Assembly: GCF_050589845.1 (NCBI RefSeq)
Contig: NZ_JBNGPA010000027.1
Coordinates: 13,813-77,812, forward strand
DNA length: 64,000 nt
Direction: 5' to 3'
Source of the DNA: Carboxylicivirga agarovorans
Lineage (GTDB): Bacteria > Bacteroidota > Bacteroidia > Bacteroidales > Marinilabiliaceae
Position numbers and translations under genes: made by a program. Every line of letters begins with the position of its first letter. The stretch's first letter is position 1. Below, piece after piece: positions 37,244 to 46,163 of this stretch. Under the pieces are notes generated by a model. It was not told the DNA's origin, made no database searches, and saw only the letters and a list, made by a program, of their open reading frames with translations.

Positions 37244-38905
37244 ATGATGAAGAAAATAATGGCTTTAGTTGGGGTTGCAGCATTGCTATTCCATTTCGCT
37301 CCTGCTAACGCTTGTACCAACGTTTTGGTTACAAAAAATGCATCTGTTGATGGCTCTACATTAATTTCGTATGCTGCAGATTCTCATGACCTTTATGGAG
37401 AGTTATATTTTTGGCCTGCTGCTACTTATGAAGCCGGTACAATGTTGAAAGTATATGAATGGGACACTGGTAAATACCTTGGTGAGATTGAGCAGGCGGC
37501 TCAGACTTACACTGTAATTGGTAATATGAATGAGCACCAGTTAACCATTGCCGAAACCACTTTTGGTGGTCGTTCAGAGCTTAAAAACAATGATGGTCTA
37601 ATTGACTATGGTAGCTTGATCTACATTACATTGCAACGTGCTAAGACAGCTAGAGAAGCGATCAAGGTAATGACCGAATTAGTTGAAAAATACGGTTACT
37701 ACAGTTCTGGTGAATCATTTTCAATTGCCGACGCCAATGAAGTATGGGTAATGGAGATGATTGGTAAGGGCGAAGGTAATAAAGGGGCTGTATGGGTTGC
37801 AGTAAAAATTCCTGACGGATATGTTTCTGCACACGCTAACCAGGCTCGTATCACGACATTTCCTTTAAAAGACAGCGATAATTGTCTTTACTCTGAAGAT
37901 GTAATCTCATTTGCTCGCGAAAAAGGATATTTTAATGGCAAGAACAAAGATTTTAGTTTTGCAGATGCCTATGCTCCTCTTGACTTTGGTGCTGTTCGTT
38001 TTTGCGACGCACGCGTATGGAGTGCTTTTAATATTATGAACCCTGCAGATATGGGTCAATACGAAGATTATGCATTGGGTAATTCAACAGAAAGAATGCC
38101 ATTGTATATCAAGCCTGATCGTAAGATTTCGCATCGCGATGTAATGAATATCATGCGCGACCATTATGAAGGAACTGCTCTTGACATGACTAAAGATGCA
38201 GGTGCTGGTCCTTATAGTAAACCTTACCGTTTCCGTCCTTTAACATGGGAAGTTGATGGAGAAAAGTATTTCAACGAACGTGCCATTGCTACTCAGCAAA
38301 CCGGTTTCTCATTTGTCGCTCAAATGCGTAGTTGGTTACCAGCTCATATTGGTGGTATTCTTTGGTTTGGTGTTGATGATGCGGCTTCAAGCGTATATAT
38401 GCCAATGTATGCCGGTATGACAGCTGTTCCTAACTGTCTTGCCCAGGGCAATGGCGATCTTCTAACATACTCTGACAGTTCTGCCTTCTGGGTTTTTACA
38501 ACTGTAAGTAACCGTGCATATGGCCGCTACAGCTTCATGATCGAAGATATTAAAAAGGTACAGACCGAATTAGAAGATAACTTAACTTCTTATACAACTG
38601 CCATTGACCAGTCAGCCAAAGCATTGTATGATCAAAACCCTGAATTAGCCCGTCAGTTCCTGACTGATTTCTCGATGAATCAGGCTGAACTGGTGACTAA
38701 CAGATGGCGCAAGCTTGGTGAGTTCTTATTGGTTAAGTACAATGATGGTAACTTACACGAAGAAGTAGATGGTGAGTTTCTGCGCAACGAGCATGGTAAT
38801 CCAAAGCATGCTAAATTCCCTGGTTATTCTCAGGAATATTACAAAACTATTGTAAAAGACTCGGGTGACCACCTTAAGTTAAAAGAATTACCAGCAGAGA
38901 AGTAA
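37244..38905 (+). CDS. Secreted C69-family dipeptidase
   Basis: This 553-residue protein begins with a signal peptide (MMKKIMALVGVAALLFHF...) cleaved before Cys in ANACTNVLV. That Cys becomes the N-terminal nucleophile of family C69 (dipeptidase A type, Ntn-hydrolase fold). VDGSTLISYAADSHD, LTIAETTFGGR and GYYSSGESFSIADANEVWVME are conserved family stretches (the last spans about residues 154-174). Such enzymes hydrolyse dipeptides in the periplasm of peptide-using bacteria. It is monocistronic, with a strong promoter and a symmetrical terminator shared with fhs. Confidence 0.92.
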   Translation: MMKKIMALVGVAALLFHFAPANACTNVLVTKNASVDGSTLISYAADSHDLYGELYFWPAATYEAGTMLKVYEWDTGKYLGEIEQAAQTYTVIGNMNEHQLTIAETTFGGRSELKNNDGLIDYGSLIYITLQRAKTAREAIKVMTELVEKYGYYSSGESFSIADANEVWVMEMIGKGEGNKGAVWVAVKIPDGYVSAHANQARITTFPLKDSDNCLYSEDVISFAREKGYFNGKNKDFSFADAYAPLDFGAVRFCDARVWSAFNIMNPADMGQYEDYALGNSTERMPLYIKPDRKISHRDVMNIMRDHYEGTALDMTKDAGAGPYSKPYRFRPLTWEVDGEKYFNERAIATQQTGFSFVAQMRSWLPAHIGGILWFGVDDAASSVYMPMYAGMTAVPNCLAQGNGDLLTYSDSSAFWVFTTVSNRAYGRYSFMIEDIKKVQTELEDNLTSYTTAIDQSAKALYDQNPELARQFLTDFSMNQAELVTNRWRKLGEFLLVKYNDGNLHEEVDGEFLRNEHGNPKHAKFPGYSQEYYKTIVKDSGDHLKLKELPAEK

Positions 38906-38925
38906 GACCTTATTATATACGATAC

Positions 38926-38957
38926 AAAAAAAACCTCGCAGATGCGAGGTTTTTTTA
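38926..38957. terminator. Bidirectional terminator between C69 gene and fhs
   Basis: AAAAAAACCTCGC AGAT GCGAGGTTTTTTT, flanked by A and T runs, ends both convergent genes. Confidence 0.92.
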
Positions 38958-38980
38958 TATCATAAGTCCATTACAAGTCT

Positions 38981-40681
38981 TTACGACAAACCGGTAATTA
39001 TGCCATTTTCATCTATATCCATGCCTTCAGACGCAGGAACAGAAGGTAATCCTGGCATACGCATCATTTTACCTAAAATAGGAATGATAAAACCTGCACC
39101 CGCTGCTATTTCAAACTCACGAACCGTCACTGTAAAACCTTCAGGGCGACCAATAAGCTTTTCATTGTCAGAGAAGGACTTTTGTGTCTTTGCCATACAA
39201 ATTGGCAGCTTATCCAGCTGTAATCCTTCTATTTTTTTGATGTCAGCCAATGCTTGTTTTGAAAAATCAACACCATCAGCACCATAAATCTCACGAGCAA
39301 TGGTTTTGATTTTGTCTTTAACGCCAAGATTATGATCGTATAAAGGTTTGAAGCTGTTTTTACCGCTCTCAACCTCTTCTACCACCGCCTGTGCTAATGC
39401 CATTGAACCTTCGCCTCCCATAGCCCATGCCTTGGTAGGTACTGCCTTAACCCCCAGATCGGCGCACATAGCCTTCACCAACTCAACTTCTTCTTCAGTA
39501 TCAGAAATAAAGTTATTGATGGAAACTACCGGGTTCAAGCCAAATTTCTTAGCATTTTCGATGTGTTTCTGTAAGTTGGCAAAACCTGTCTTTACTCTAT
39601 CTGTATCCGGGGTATTTAATTCCTCTTTGGATGCACCACCATGGTGACGTAAAGCACGGATGGTAGCAACAATTACCATTGCTTTTGGCTTCAAGCCTCC
39701 CGCAACACATTTGATATTCAAGAATTTCTCAGCCCCTAAATCAGCGCCAAAGCCAGCTTCAGTCACCACATAATCAGATAATGACAAGCCCATTTTTGTG
39801 GCAAGAATGGTATTAGTACCCTGTGCGATATTAGCAAATGGCCCACCATGAATAATAGCAGGATTACCTTCAAGCGTCTGAACCAGATTTGGCTTCACTG
39901 CATCTTTCAGTAGCAATGCCATGGCACCCTGGGCATTAAGATCACGCGCATAAATGGCTTTTTTGTCATAGGTAAAACCAACGAAGATATTACCAAGGCG
40001 ACGTTTTAAATCAGCAATATCATTTGACATACAAAGAATAGCCATGATTTCAGAAGCTGCTGTGATATTAAAACCATCCTGACGAGGAATTCCGTTTGGT
40101 GTACCACCCAATCCAACAACGATATCGCGTAAAGTACGATCATTCATATCGATCACACGCTTCCAGATAACAGTTCGGGGATCAATGTTCAGGCTACGTG
40201 TTTTGCTTTGTATATTATTATCTATTAACGCTGCTAATAGGTTATTTGCCTTCTCAATAGCCGAGAAGTCACCTGTAAAGTGAAGGTTGATATCTTCCAT
40301 TGGAACAACCTGAGCATAACCTCCGCCTGCTGCACCTCCCTTAATACCAAAAACAGGTCCTAAAGATGGCTCACGCAAAACAGCAGTAGCTTGTTTGCCT
40401 ATTTTATTCAGACCTTCGGTAAGTCCTATGGAAATGGTTGTTTTTCCTTCACCGGCAGGAGTTGGTGTCAAGGCAGTAACTAAAATAAGGTTATTGCTGT
40501 CTACCTTTGTATCATCAATTAATTCCAGAGGCAGTTTGGCTTTGTACTTTCCATACAATTCCAAATCCTCATCGGAAATGTTTAGTTTGGCAGCAATTTT
40601 AGAAATGTTTTGCATCAGGGCAGCCTGAGCAATTTCTAAATCACTTTTAACTTCAAGGGTATTGTCAACTGGGTTACTCAT
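38981..40681 (-). CDS. fhs: Formate-tetrahydrofolate ligase
   Basis: This enzyme makes 10-formyl-tetrahydrofolate from formate, tetrahydrofolate and ATP for one-carbon metabolism. The 566-residue length is typical. ALTPTPAGEGKTTISIGL contains the nucleotide-binding loop. LREPSLGPVFGIKGGAAGGG, DINLHFTGDF and the C-terminal GKMMRMPGLPSVPAS are family landmarks. It is monocistronic with its own -7 element and shares a terminator with the C69 gene. Confidence 0.97.
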   Translation of the reverse strand: MSNPVDNTLEVKSDLEIAQAALMQNISKIAAKLNISDEDLELYGKYKAKLPLELIDDTKVDSNNLILVTALTPTPAGEGKTTISIGLTEGLNKIGKQATAVLREPSLGPVFGIKGGAAGGGYAQVVPMEDINLHFTGDFSAIEKANNLLAALIDNNIQSKTRSLNIDPRTVIWKRVIDMNDRTLRDIVVGLGGTPNGIPRQDGFNITAASEIMAILCMSNDIADLKRRLGNIFVGFTYDKKAIYARDLNAQGAMALLLKDAVKPNLVQTLEGNPAIIHGGPFANIAQGTNTILATKMGLSLSDYVVTEAGFGADLGAEKFLNIKCVAGGLKPKAMVIVATIRALRHHGGASKEELNTPDTDRVKTGFANLQKHIENAKKFGLNPVVSINNFISDTEEEVELVKAMCADLGVKAVPTKAWAMGGEGSMALAQAVVEEVESGKNSFKPLYDHNLGVKDKIKTIAREIYGADGVDFSKQALADIKKIEGLQLDKLPICMAKTQKSFSDNEKLIGRPEGFTVTVREFEIAAGAGFIIPILGKMMRMPGLPSVPASEGMDIDENGIITGLS

Positions 40682-40739
40682 ATTTGTCTATTTTTTGTTT
40701 TATAAGCCTGAAACAAATAACAAGCCAAAAATTTAGGCG

Positions 40740-40747
40740 CAAAAATA
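40740..40747 (-). promoter_or_regulatory. -7 promoter element for fhs
   Basis: TATTTTTG on the minus strand is an exact TAnnTTTG match, 58 nt before the fhs ATG. Confidence 0.6.
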
Positions 40748-40809
40748 GAAAAATTAGAGAAAGTATAACAGGATATTTGACCGACTATTCCCTTCTGGTG
40801 ATTTAATTA

Positions 40810-41535
40810 TTAACTGTTCACAAGCCGTTTGTTAACCACTTCTTTAAATGACTTTCCAATCGGAATGTATTTCTCAACATTATCGAGCTTTAACTGGTTA
40901 CCATAAAAAGCAACAATCCGCTCAATATTTACAATGTATGATTTATGGACACGCATAAACCCATGACTTTCCAGCTGCTGTTCCAGGTTTCTAAGCGACT
41001 CGAGAGATACAATCTTTTCGTTGACACAGAAGAATGTTACATACTCACGTAAACCTTCAATATACAGGATATCCTTAAACTTAACGCGGTATATTTTATG
41101 GTCTGCCTTAACCATCATAAAGTTCTTGGTTTCAACCTTTGGAGGAAGTGTCTGAAAATCGTTGACTACATTTTTATAGGATAACCTGTCACCTACTTTA
41201 TTGATTGTATGCATAAAGCGTTCAAACGAAAAAGGTTTTACCAGATAATCCAGCACATCCAATTTATAGCTTTCAACAGCATATTCTTCATAGGCGGTAG
41301 TAAAAACGACCAATGGTTTCTTCGTGAGGGTCTTCAGGAAATCAATACCTGTAATATCAGGCATTTGAATATCCAGAAACATCAGGTCAACTTCTTCATT
41401 TTGAATGATGCCCATGGCCTCAAGTGGTGACTTAAAACTGCCTATCAATTCTAAATGGGCAAACTTAGCTATGAAACTTTGCAACAACTCACGTGCCGGA
41501 AACTCATCATCAACAATTATGCACTTAACTTTCAT
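40810..41535 (-). CDS. LytTR-family response regulator
   Basis: The ATG at 41535 (MKVKCIIVDDEFPARELL) starts a 241-residue protein. Residues 1-120 form a receiver domain with DDE, the phospho-acceptor Asp in DLMFLDIQMPD (about residue 55), the Thr in VFTTAYEEYAVES and Lys in DYLVKPF. The C-terminal LytTR DNA-binding domain has KIYRVKFKDILYIEGLREY and FMRVHKSYIVNIERI. It is encoded 96 nt after a LytS-type kinase on the same strand, and the pair forms a two-component system. The target genes are unknown. Confidence 0.95.
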   Translation of the reverse strand: MKVKCIIVDDEFPARELLQSFIAKFAHLELIGSFKSPLEAMGIIQNEEVDLMFLDIQMPDITGIDFLKTLTKKPLVVFTTAYEEYAVESYKLDVLDYLVKPFSFERFMHTINKVGDRLSYKNVVNDFQTLPPKVETKNFMMVKADHKIYRVKFKDILYIEGLREYVTFFCVNEKIVSLESLRNLEQQLESHGFMRVHKSYIVNIERIVAFYGNQLKLDNVEKYIPIGKSFKEVVNKRLVNS

Positions 41536-41631
41536 CTGTTCCTGGTTTGTATTTATGTATAGAAATGAACACATACTTTGGGGTAATCATCCTGATGTTT
41601 TCAGCGCAGGATGTTACTATCCATTTCCTTT

Positions 41632-42753
41632 TTAATCAGTTATTACTCTTAAATTCAACTTATACTCCTTCTCATCAACCTTTATATCCACATTATGCTT
41701 TCCCGGGTATAGGTATTGTAAACGCCGTTTAACATTCTCAACACCTATTCCACTGTTCTTATCTGCGGCCAACTTCTTCTTTGGAACACTATTGGATACT
41801 TCAAAATTTATTTCTTTATCTGAAGTGGTTAATGTCATAGAGATCCATCCATTATCAGTATCCTCAATTTTACTGTGTTTAAAGCTATTTTCAACAAAGG
41901 GAATCAATAACATCGGTTCGATCATTTTCATACGATCAGCACGGTCTATGTCTACATGTATATTGGGAATACCCTCTATCTTGATTCGTTGAAACTCAAT
42001 GAAGTTTTTAATGTAATCAACTTCCTTACCCAGTTTTACCTTCACATCCTCTGATTCATACAAAACATAACGCAACATGGCAGATAGCTTTAACACCATC
42101 TCTGGCGTTTTAACAGAATGTAGCATTGACAGACTATAAATGTTATTGAGTGCATTAAATAAAAAGTGTGGGTTCATCTGAGACTTCAAAAACTTCATCT
42201 CATTAACCAGGTTTTGATTAACTAAACTTAACTCATGCTGATTACGTTGACGTGAATCGCTGTAGATCCAGAACAGAGTACTGATGAATAGCATTGCTAT
42301 AAATGATGGCACCCCCATCATACTCATTCCAAAAAAGCGCCTGTCTTTTATTTTAGGACGTATAGGTTGGTAAATCAGTTCCTTGTTTTCACTCAAAAAG
42401 CGATCGCTTTCAATAACTTCTTCCCATTCCCTGTCACGTTGGGTAAAAGGGGCCGGCCCAACTCCCCGTCGTCCGTTGGAAAGATGAAACACTATACCTG
42501 TAACAAAAATAGTAATGAGGATACCCAGCAAATATTTAAGGTACTTCCCCCGGCCTATAAAACGTGGCAAGAGCCAATAGGCATTAATGTAAAATATTAT
42601 TATACTGGCAATTAATGTTCGAAACACAAAAACGACAGCATCTGCAGTATCCATTATAATCAGTGGAAAATAAGACAGTAAAAGCCCGAAGCCAATCCAC
42701 CAGGCTGCATGTACTATTATTTCTTTACGTCTTGATCGTGCCCATTTTATCAT
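41632..42753 (-). CDS. LytS-type membrane histidine kinase
   Basis: From the ATG at 42753 (MIKWARSRRKEIIVH) the 373-residue protein has four hydrophobic segments, including FGLLLSYFPLIIM, FRTLIASIIIFYI, LLGILITIFVTGIVF and FIAMLFISTLFWIY. A kinase domain follows with LKSQMNPHFLFNALNNIYSL, whose His is the phospho-acceptor of the LytS (PF06580) group. The ATPase region has LLIPFVENSFKHSK and GIGVENVKRRLQYLYP. It pairs with the LytTR regulator downstream. An exact -7 element (42758-42765) ends only about 5 nt before this ATG, so the transcript may have almost no leader. Confidence 0.92.
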   Translation of the reverse strand: MIKWARSRRKEIIVHAAWWIGFGLLLSYFPLIIMDTADAVVFVFRTLIASIIIFYINAYWLLPRFIGRGKYLKYLLGILITIFVTGIVFHLSNGRRGVGPAPFTQRDREWEEVIESDRFLSENKELIYQPIRPKIKDRRFFGMSMMGVPSFIAMLFISTLFWIYSDSRQRNQHELSLVNQNLVNEMKFLKSQMNPHFLFNALNNIYSLSMLHSVKTPEMVLKLSAMLRYVLYESEDVKVKLGKEVDYIKNFIEFQRIKIEGIPNIHVDIDRADRMKMIEPMLLIPFVENSFKHSKIEDTDNGWISMTLTTSDKEINFEVSNSVPKKKLAADKNSGIGVENVKRRLQYLYPGKHNVDIKVDEKEYKLNLRVITD

Positions 42754-42757
42754 ATTA

Positions 42758-42765
42758 CAAAAATA
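42758..42765 (-). promoter_or_regulatory. -7 promoter element at the LytS start
   Basis: TATTTTTG on the minus strand is an exact TAnnTTTG match, ending 5 nt before the ATG at 42753. It implies a near-leaderless transcript, or the match is chance. Confidence 0.4.
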
Positions 42766-43006
42766 CCGCATTTTCAATTAATGGATTTTCTTTTCTACAA
42801 ACAGCATTATTTTATCTACCAACGACCAATATATCGATTCTTTGAACGACAGCTGTTGTTAGTAGAGAAAGATTATTGAAACATTGAATAGTTTTTTCTT
42901 GCTATTTGTCTTTTACCACTTTTGTTTTAGAAAGTTTAATAAAAACGTAATCACTATGGAAACAAATCGCCCTCCACCTGCACGTAACATCTCTCCAAAT
43001 CCATCA

Positions 43007-43528
43007 CTAGTATTTTTTAAGCACCTTATAAATTGGTCCCCCAGGGGAACTCCTGCTCTCATAAAGAACAAAGTGCCTGACCTCGAAACTACAAGCAGTC
43101 ACCTCCTTCTTCAATCCTCTATCCAACACTATTTTTTCATTGTTCGTCAGGCTTCGGTAATTTTTCACCCGTGCCAGCGTAATATGTGGCGAATATTTAT
43201 GAATCGTCTTTTCACCATATATTGCTTTAGATATATCTTCATGCAACTGCAGTAATGGTTGTGACTCATTAACACCGCACCAGATTACCTTTTGAGCGTG
43301 TGATTTAAATGTATTCAATTGAGTTAGGTGCAGCTCAAAGGGAGTTAAAGGAACTGTTCTTAACTTATCTATGATCACCTCAGCATTGTCGTTATCGACT
43401 TTACCTATAAACAAAAGCGTAAGATGGAAACTTTGTGTAAAACGTGCGTTTAAAGTCGCAAATTCCTTTTGAGCAAGAACCAATTCATTTTTAGCTCTAT
43501 CACAGTCTATTGCAACAAAAAGTCTCAT
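43007..43528 (-). CDS. thpR: RNA 2',3'-cyclic phosphodiesterase
   Basis: This 173-residue protein belongs to the 2H phosphoesterase family (ThpR/LigT). It has two HxTx motifs: HLTLLFIG in the first half and HITLARVK in the second. MRLFVAIDCD at the N-terminus is typical. It opens 2',3'-cyclic phosphate RNA ends and was first described as a 2'-5' RNA ligase. It is the last gene of a four-gene operon, 5 nt after the rhomboid gene. Confidence 0.93.
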   Translation of the reverse strand: MRLFVAIDCDRAKNELVLAQKEFATLNARFTQSFHLTLLFIGKVDNDNAEVIIDKLRTVPLTPFELHLTQLNTFKSHAQKVIWCGVNESQPLLQLHEDISKAIYGEKTIHKYSPHITLARVKNYRSLTNNEKIVLDRGLKKEVTACSFEVRHFVLYESRSSPGGPIYKVLKKY

Positions 43529-43533
43529 CTTAA

Positions 43534-44196
43534 TTACTTTTCCGTTTCCCTTTCTTCGCTACTCACTTCCCAAAAAGGATATTCATAGTCTTCATCGGGC
43601 CACTCCTTCACTGGCTTTTGAGGACCCTTTTTGCGATAGATAACTGCCAGTACTCCACCAGCAACTGTTCCCCACAAATGAGATTCCCATGAATAAGGCA
43701 CATCCCATTTTAAAGGGAATATACCCCAGATCATTCCTCCATATAGAAATATGACCATCAAAGAGATCGCCATTAAGGGGATATAGTTACGGATAAAACC
43801 ACCGACAATGAGAAAGGCTGCCAAACCATAAATAACACCACTTGCTCCAATATGCCAGGCATCTCTGGCTCCCAGCCACACCCAAATACCTGTAAGCAAA
43901 TAAATAAAAACAAAGACTTTGACTGATATACCCCGGTAGAAATAAAATAACGAAGTACCTAAAACAAATAAAGGCACTGCGTTGGCAAAAAAATGATCCC
44001 AATCGGAGTGAACTAAAGGAGAAAGCAATATCCCCGATAGCCCTGCCACTGACATCGGTTTGATGCCCCATTCTACAAAACTAAATCCTTCCAGTGTCTC
44101 AATTAGCTTTAAGGTAAAAGTGACCACCAGAAAGAAAAGGGGAATTAAAATCGCCGTCTTAATCTTTTTAAGCTCTATGTCAGATAGTTTAGTCAA
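43534..44196 (-). CDS. Rhomboid-family intramembrane serine protease
   Basis: This 220-residue protein has six hydrophobic helices. The catalytic Ser is in WHIGASGVIYGLAAF and the His in WESHLWGTVAGG. HSDWDHFFANAVPLFVLG is the conserved loop and second helix of rhomboids, with the usual His-Asn pair. It should cleave membrane proteins within the bilayer; the substrates are unknown. It sits between threonine aldolase (1-nt gap) and thpR (5-nt gap), so it is translated from the same message. Confidence 0.93.
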   Translation of the reverse strand: MTKLSDIELKKIKTAILIPLFFLVVTFTLKLIETLEGFSFVEWGIKPMSVAGLSGILLSPLVHSDWDHFFANAVPLFVLGTSLFYFYRGISVKVFVFIYLLTGIWVWLGARDAWHIGASGVIYGLAAFLIVGGFIRNYIPLMAISLMVIFLYGGMIWGIFPLKWDVPYSWESHLWGTVAGGVLAVIYRKKGPQKPVKEWPDEDYEYPFWEVSSEERETEK

Positions 44197-44197
44197 T

Positions 44198-45229
44198 TTA
44201 CTTCAATAATTTTTGTAAGGTGGCTACAAACTGTTCAATGTCATCTTCTGTGGTATCAAACGATGTCATCCAGCGAACTTCGGAGCGATGTTCGTCCCAG
44301 ACATAAAAGAAAAATTCCTCTTGTAAAGGTGCAATAATGTCTTTAGGTATAATGGCAAATACACCGTTGGAATCAACTCTTTGTGTTAACTCAACTCCCT
44401 TAATGGCGGAGACCTTCTCTCCCAATAACTTAGCCATTTTGTTGGAATGACTGGCATTTGATAACCAAAGCTCATCCTGAAGTAAGCGTGCGAATTGTGC
44501 AGAAATATAACGCATTTTTGAATGCAGTTGTGTCGATTGCTTTCGAATATATTTCACATTTTCAGCCAGCTTAGGATCAGCGAAAACAATGGCTTCACCG
44601 AACATTAATCCATTTTTGGTTCCTCCGAAAGATAAAATATCAACGCCGGCATTAATGGAAATATCGGCTAAGGAACAGCCCAAGGCAGCTGCAGCATTTG
44701 CAATACGAGCACCATCCATGTGCAAATATAATCCAAGACCATGCACATAGTCAGCTATTTCCTTTATTTCTTCAATGGAATAGATGGTTCCCAGTTCTGT
44801 TGCTTGTGTAATTGACACCATTTTGGGCTGAGCATGATGCTCAAAACCAAAACCATGCATGTATTTGCTTATTTGCTCAACGGTTATTTTTCCATTATCT
44901 GTTTCAACCGGTAACAGTTTACATCCTGAAAGCTTCTCAGGAGCTCCGCACTCGTCAACATTGATATGAGCCGTATGTGCGCAAACAACTGCGTTAAATG
45001 ACTGTGTTAATGCCTGAATTGCAATCACATTCGCTCCTGTTCCATTGTAAACAAAGAAAGTCTCCGTTTGCTTCCCAAAGCATTGTTTAAATATTTCTTG
45101 AGCTTGCCCGGTAACTGTATCATCGCCATACCCAACGGCATGCCCTGTGTTCGCATCTGCCATTGCTTTTAAGATCTCGGGATGAACGCTTGCATTATTA
45201 TCACTGGCAAATCCTCTTAACTGCTTCAT
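44198..45229 (-). CDS. ltaE: Low-specificity L-threonine aldolase
   Basis: This PLP-dependent enzyme cleaves threonine or allo-threonine to glycine and acetaldehyde. The 343-residue length is typical. FASDNNASVHPEIL is the start signature, FVYNGTGANVIAIQA binds the cofactor, and HMDGARIANAAAALG is the substrate and PLP site. SFGGTKNGLM contains the PLP-binding Lys. Its start overlaps the stop of the preceding hypothetical gene (ATGA at 45229-45226), indicating coupled translation. Confidence 0.94.
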   Translation of the reverse strand: MKQLRGFASDNNASVHPEILKAMADANTGHAVGYGDDTVTGQAQEIFKQCFGKQTETFFVYNGTGANVIAIQALTQSFNAVVCAHTAHINVDECGAPEKLSGCKLLPVETDNGKITVEQISKYMHGFGFEHHAQPKMVSITQATELGTIYSIEEIKEIADYVHGLGLYLHMDGARIANAAAALGCSLADISINAGVDILSFGGTKNGLMFGEAIVFADPKLAENVKYIRKQSTQLHSKMRYISAQFARLLQDELWLSNASHSNKMAKLLGEKVSAIKGVELTQRVDSNGVFAIIPKDIIAPLQEEFFFYVWDEHRSEVRWMTSFDTTEDDIEQFVATLQKLLK

Positions 45230-46128
45230 TTATTATCTTTTATTTTATTTCTGTAATTCATTAGAAAAAACTCGTACATATCTTTAGAAATGCATCTATA
45301 ACCTATTTCTGCTTCATCAATAAAGTAATAATGCCCACCCCAGTTATGCTTTACCGAAAGAAAGACCCGTCGTTGTCCATTGTTCAGGAAAACATGTCTT
45401 ATAATTGTCCTGTTTTTAAGATTAAACTCCTCCATCGTTTCTCCTTCTTTATAGTCTTTCTTTAAATCCGGCACATCAACCACTTCATTATGGTCAATAA
45501 CTATCTCATCTTTGTTTGAAACAACAATGCTTTTATCAGTTTTCACCTGACCAACTTCGCTCTCAATCGCTTTCACCGATTTCTTTTTAGCTGTTTTCTG
45601 TGCTGTATTAATTGGCTTTACTGGTTTATTTGGTGTGGACTTACCTTTCTCCCTCATTTGGTCAATGCGGTATTTTACCTTCAGAGAGTAATCTATGTCA
45701 TGCTCAAAATCACCAAGGTTTTTATCAAAATGAATTTTTGCTATTGGATTCTGAAAGAATACGGTATCTACTCCTTCAAACATTCTGAACAGGCGAACAG
45801 GCATATGGTATGGTTCAATTGCAGAGGGTTGCTTATCGTCGGGTAAAACAGTTGAAAATTCAATAACCTTAGAGACGTATCCTGATTTTCTGAATTTGAA
45901 ATAGTAGGTTTGATTCCAATCCAAAGAAGTTCTGAAATGGCCGGTATTAGAAACCTGTAGTTCCTTTTTCTGATTGTTAACTGATAATTCGACAATTACA
46001 TCATCGAATGTATTATCAACATCGAGAATTTCGCCACTCACTATATATTGTGCCGTGGCATTTGTATAAAACAGAAAGCCGGCTAAACAAAGACCGGCTC
46101 TAAGATATGTTTTATAAAGGTTTCTCAC
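45226..46128 (-). CDS. Secreted protein of unknown function
   Basis: This 300-residue protein has a signal peptide ending near TNATAQ. The first part resembles a beta-sandwich (YIVSGEILDVDNTFDDVIVEL, SNTGHFRTSLDWNQTYYFKF; first stretch about residues 28-48), a layout common to Bacteroidota surface proteins with carboxypeptidase-like repeats. A Lys/Thr/Pro-rich linker follows (about 155-200). The C-terminal half has strands and an IRHVFLNNGQRRVF-type motif. I recognise no named family. It leads the operon hyp-ltaE-rhomboid-thpR. Confidence 0.65.
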   Translation of the reverse strand: MRNLYKTYLRAGLCLAGFLFYTNATAQYIVSGEILDVDNTFDDVIVELSVNNQKKELQVSNTGHFRTSLDWNQTYYFKFRKSGYVSKVIEFSTVLPDDKQPSAIEPYHMPVRLFRMFEGVDTVFFQNPIAKIHFDKNLGDFEHDIDYSLKVKYRIDQMREKGKSTPNKPVKPINTAQKTAKKKSVKAIESEVGQVKTDKSIVVSNKDEIVIDHNEVVDVPDLKKDYKEGETMEEFNLKNRTIIRHVFLNNGQRRVFLSVKHNWGGHYYFIDEAEIGYRCISKDMYEFFLMNYRNKIKDNK

Positions 46129-46163
46129 TTATACAGGCAATTATTTAGCCTAAAAGTAAGAAA

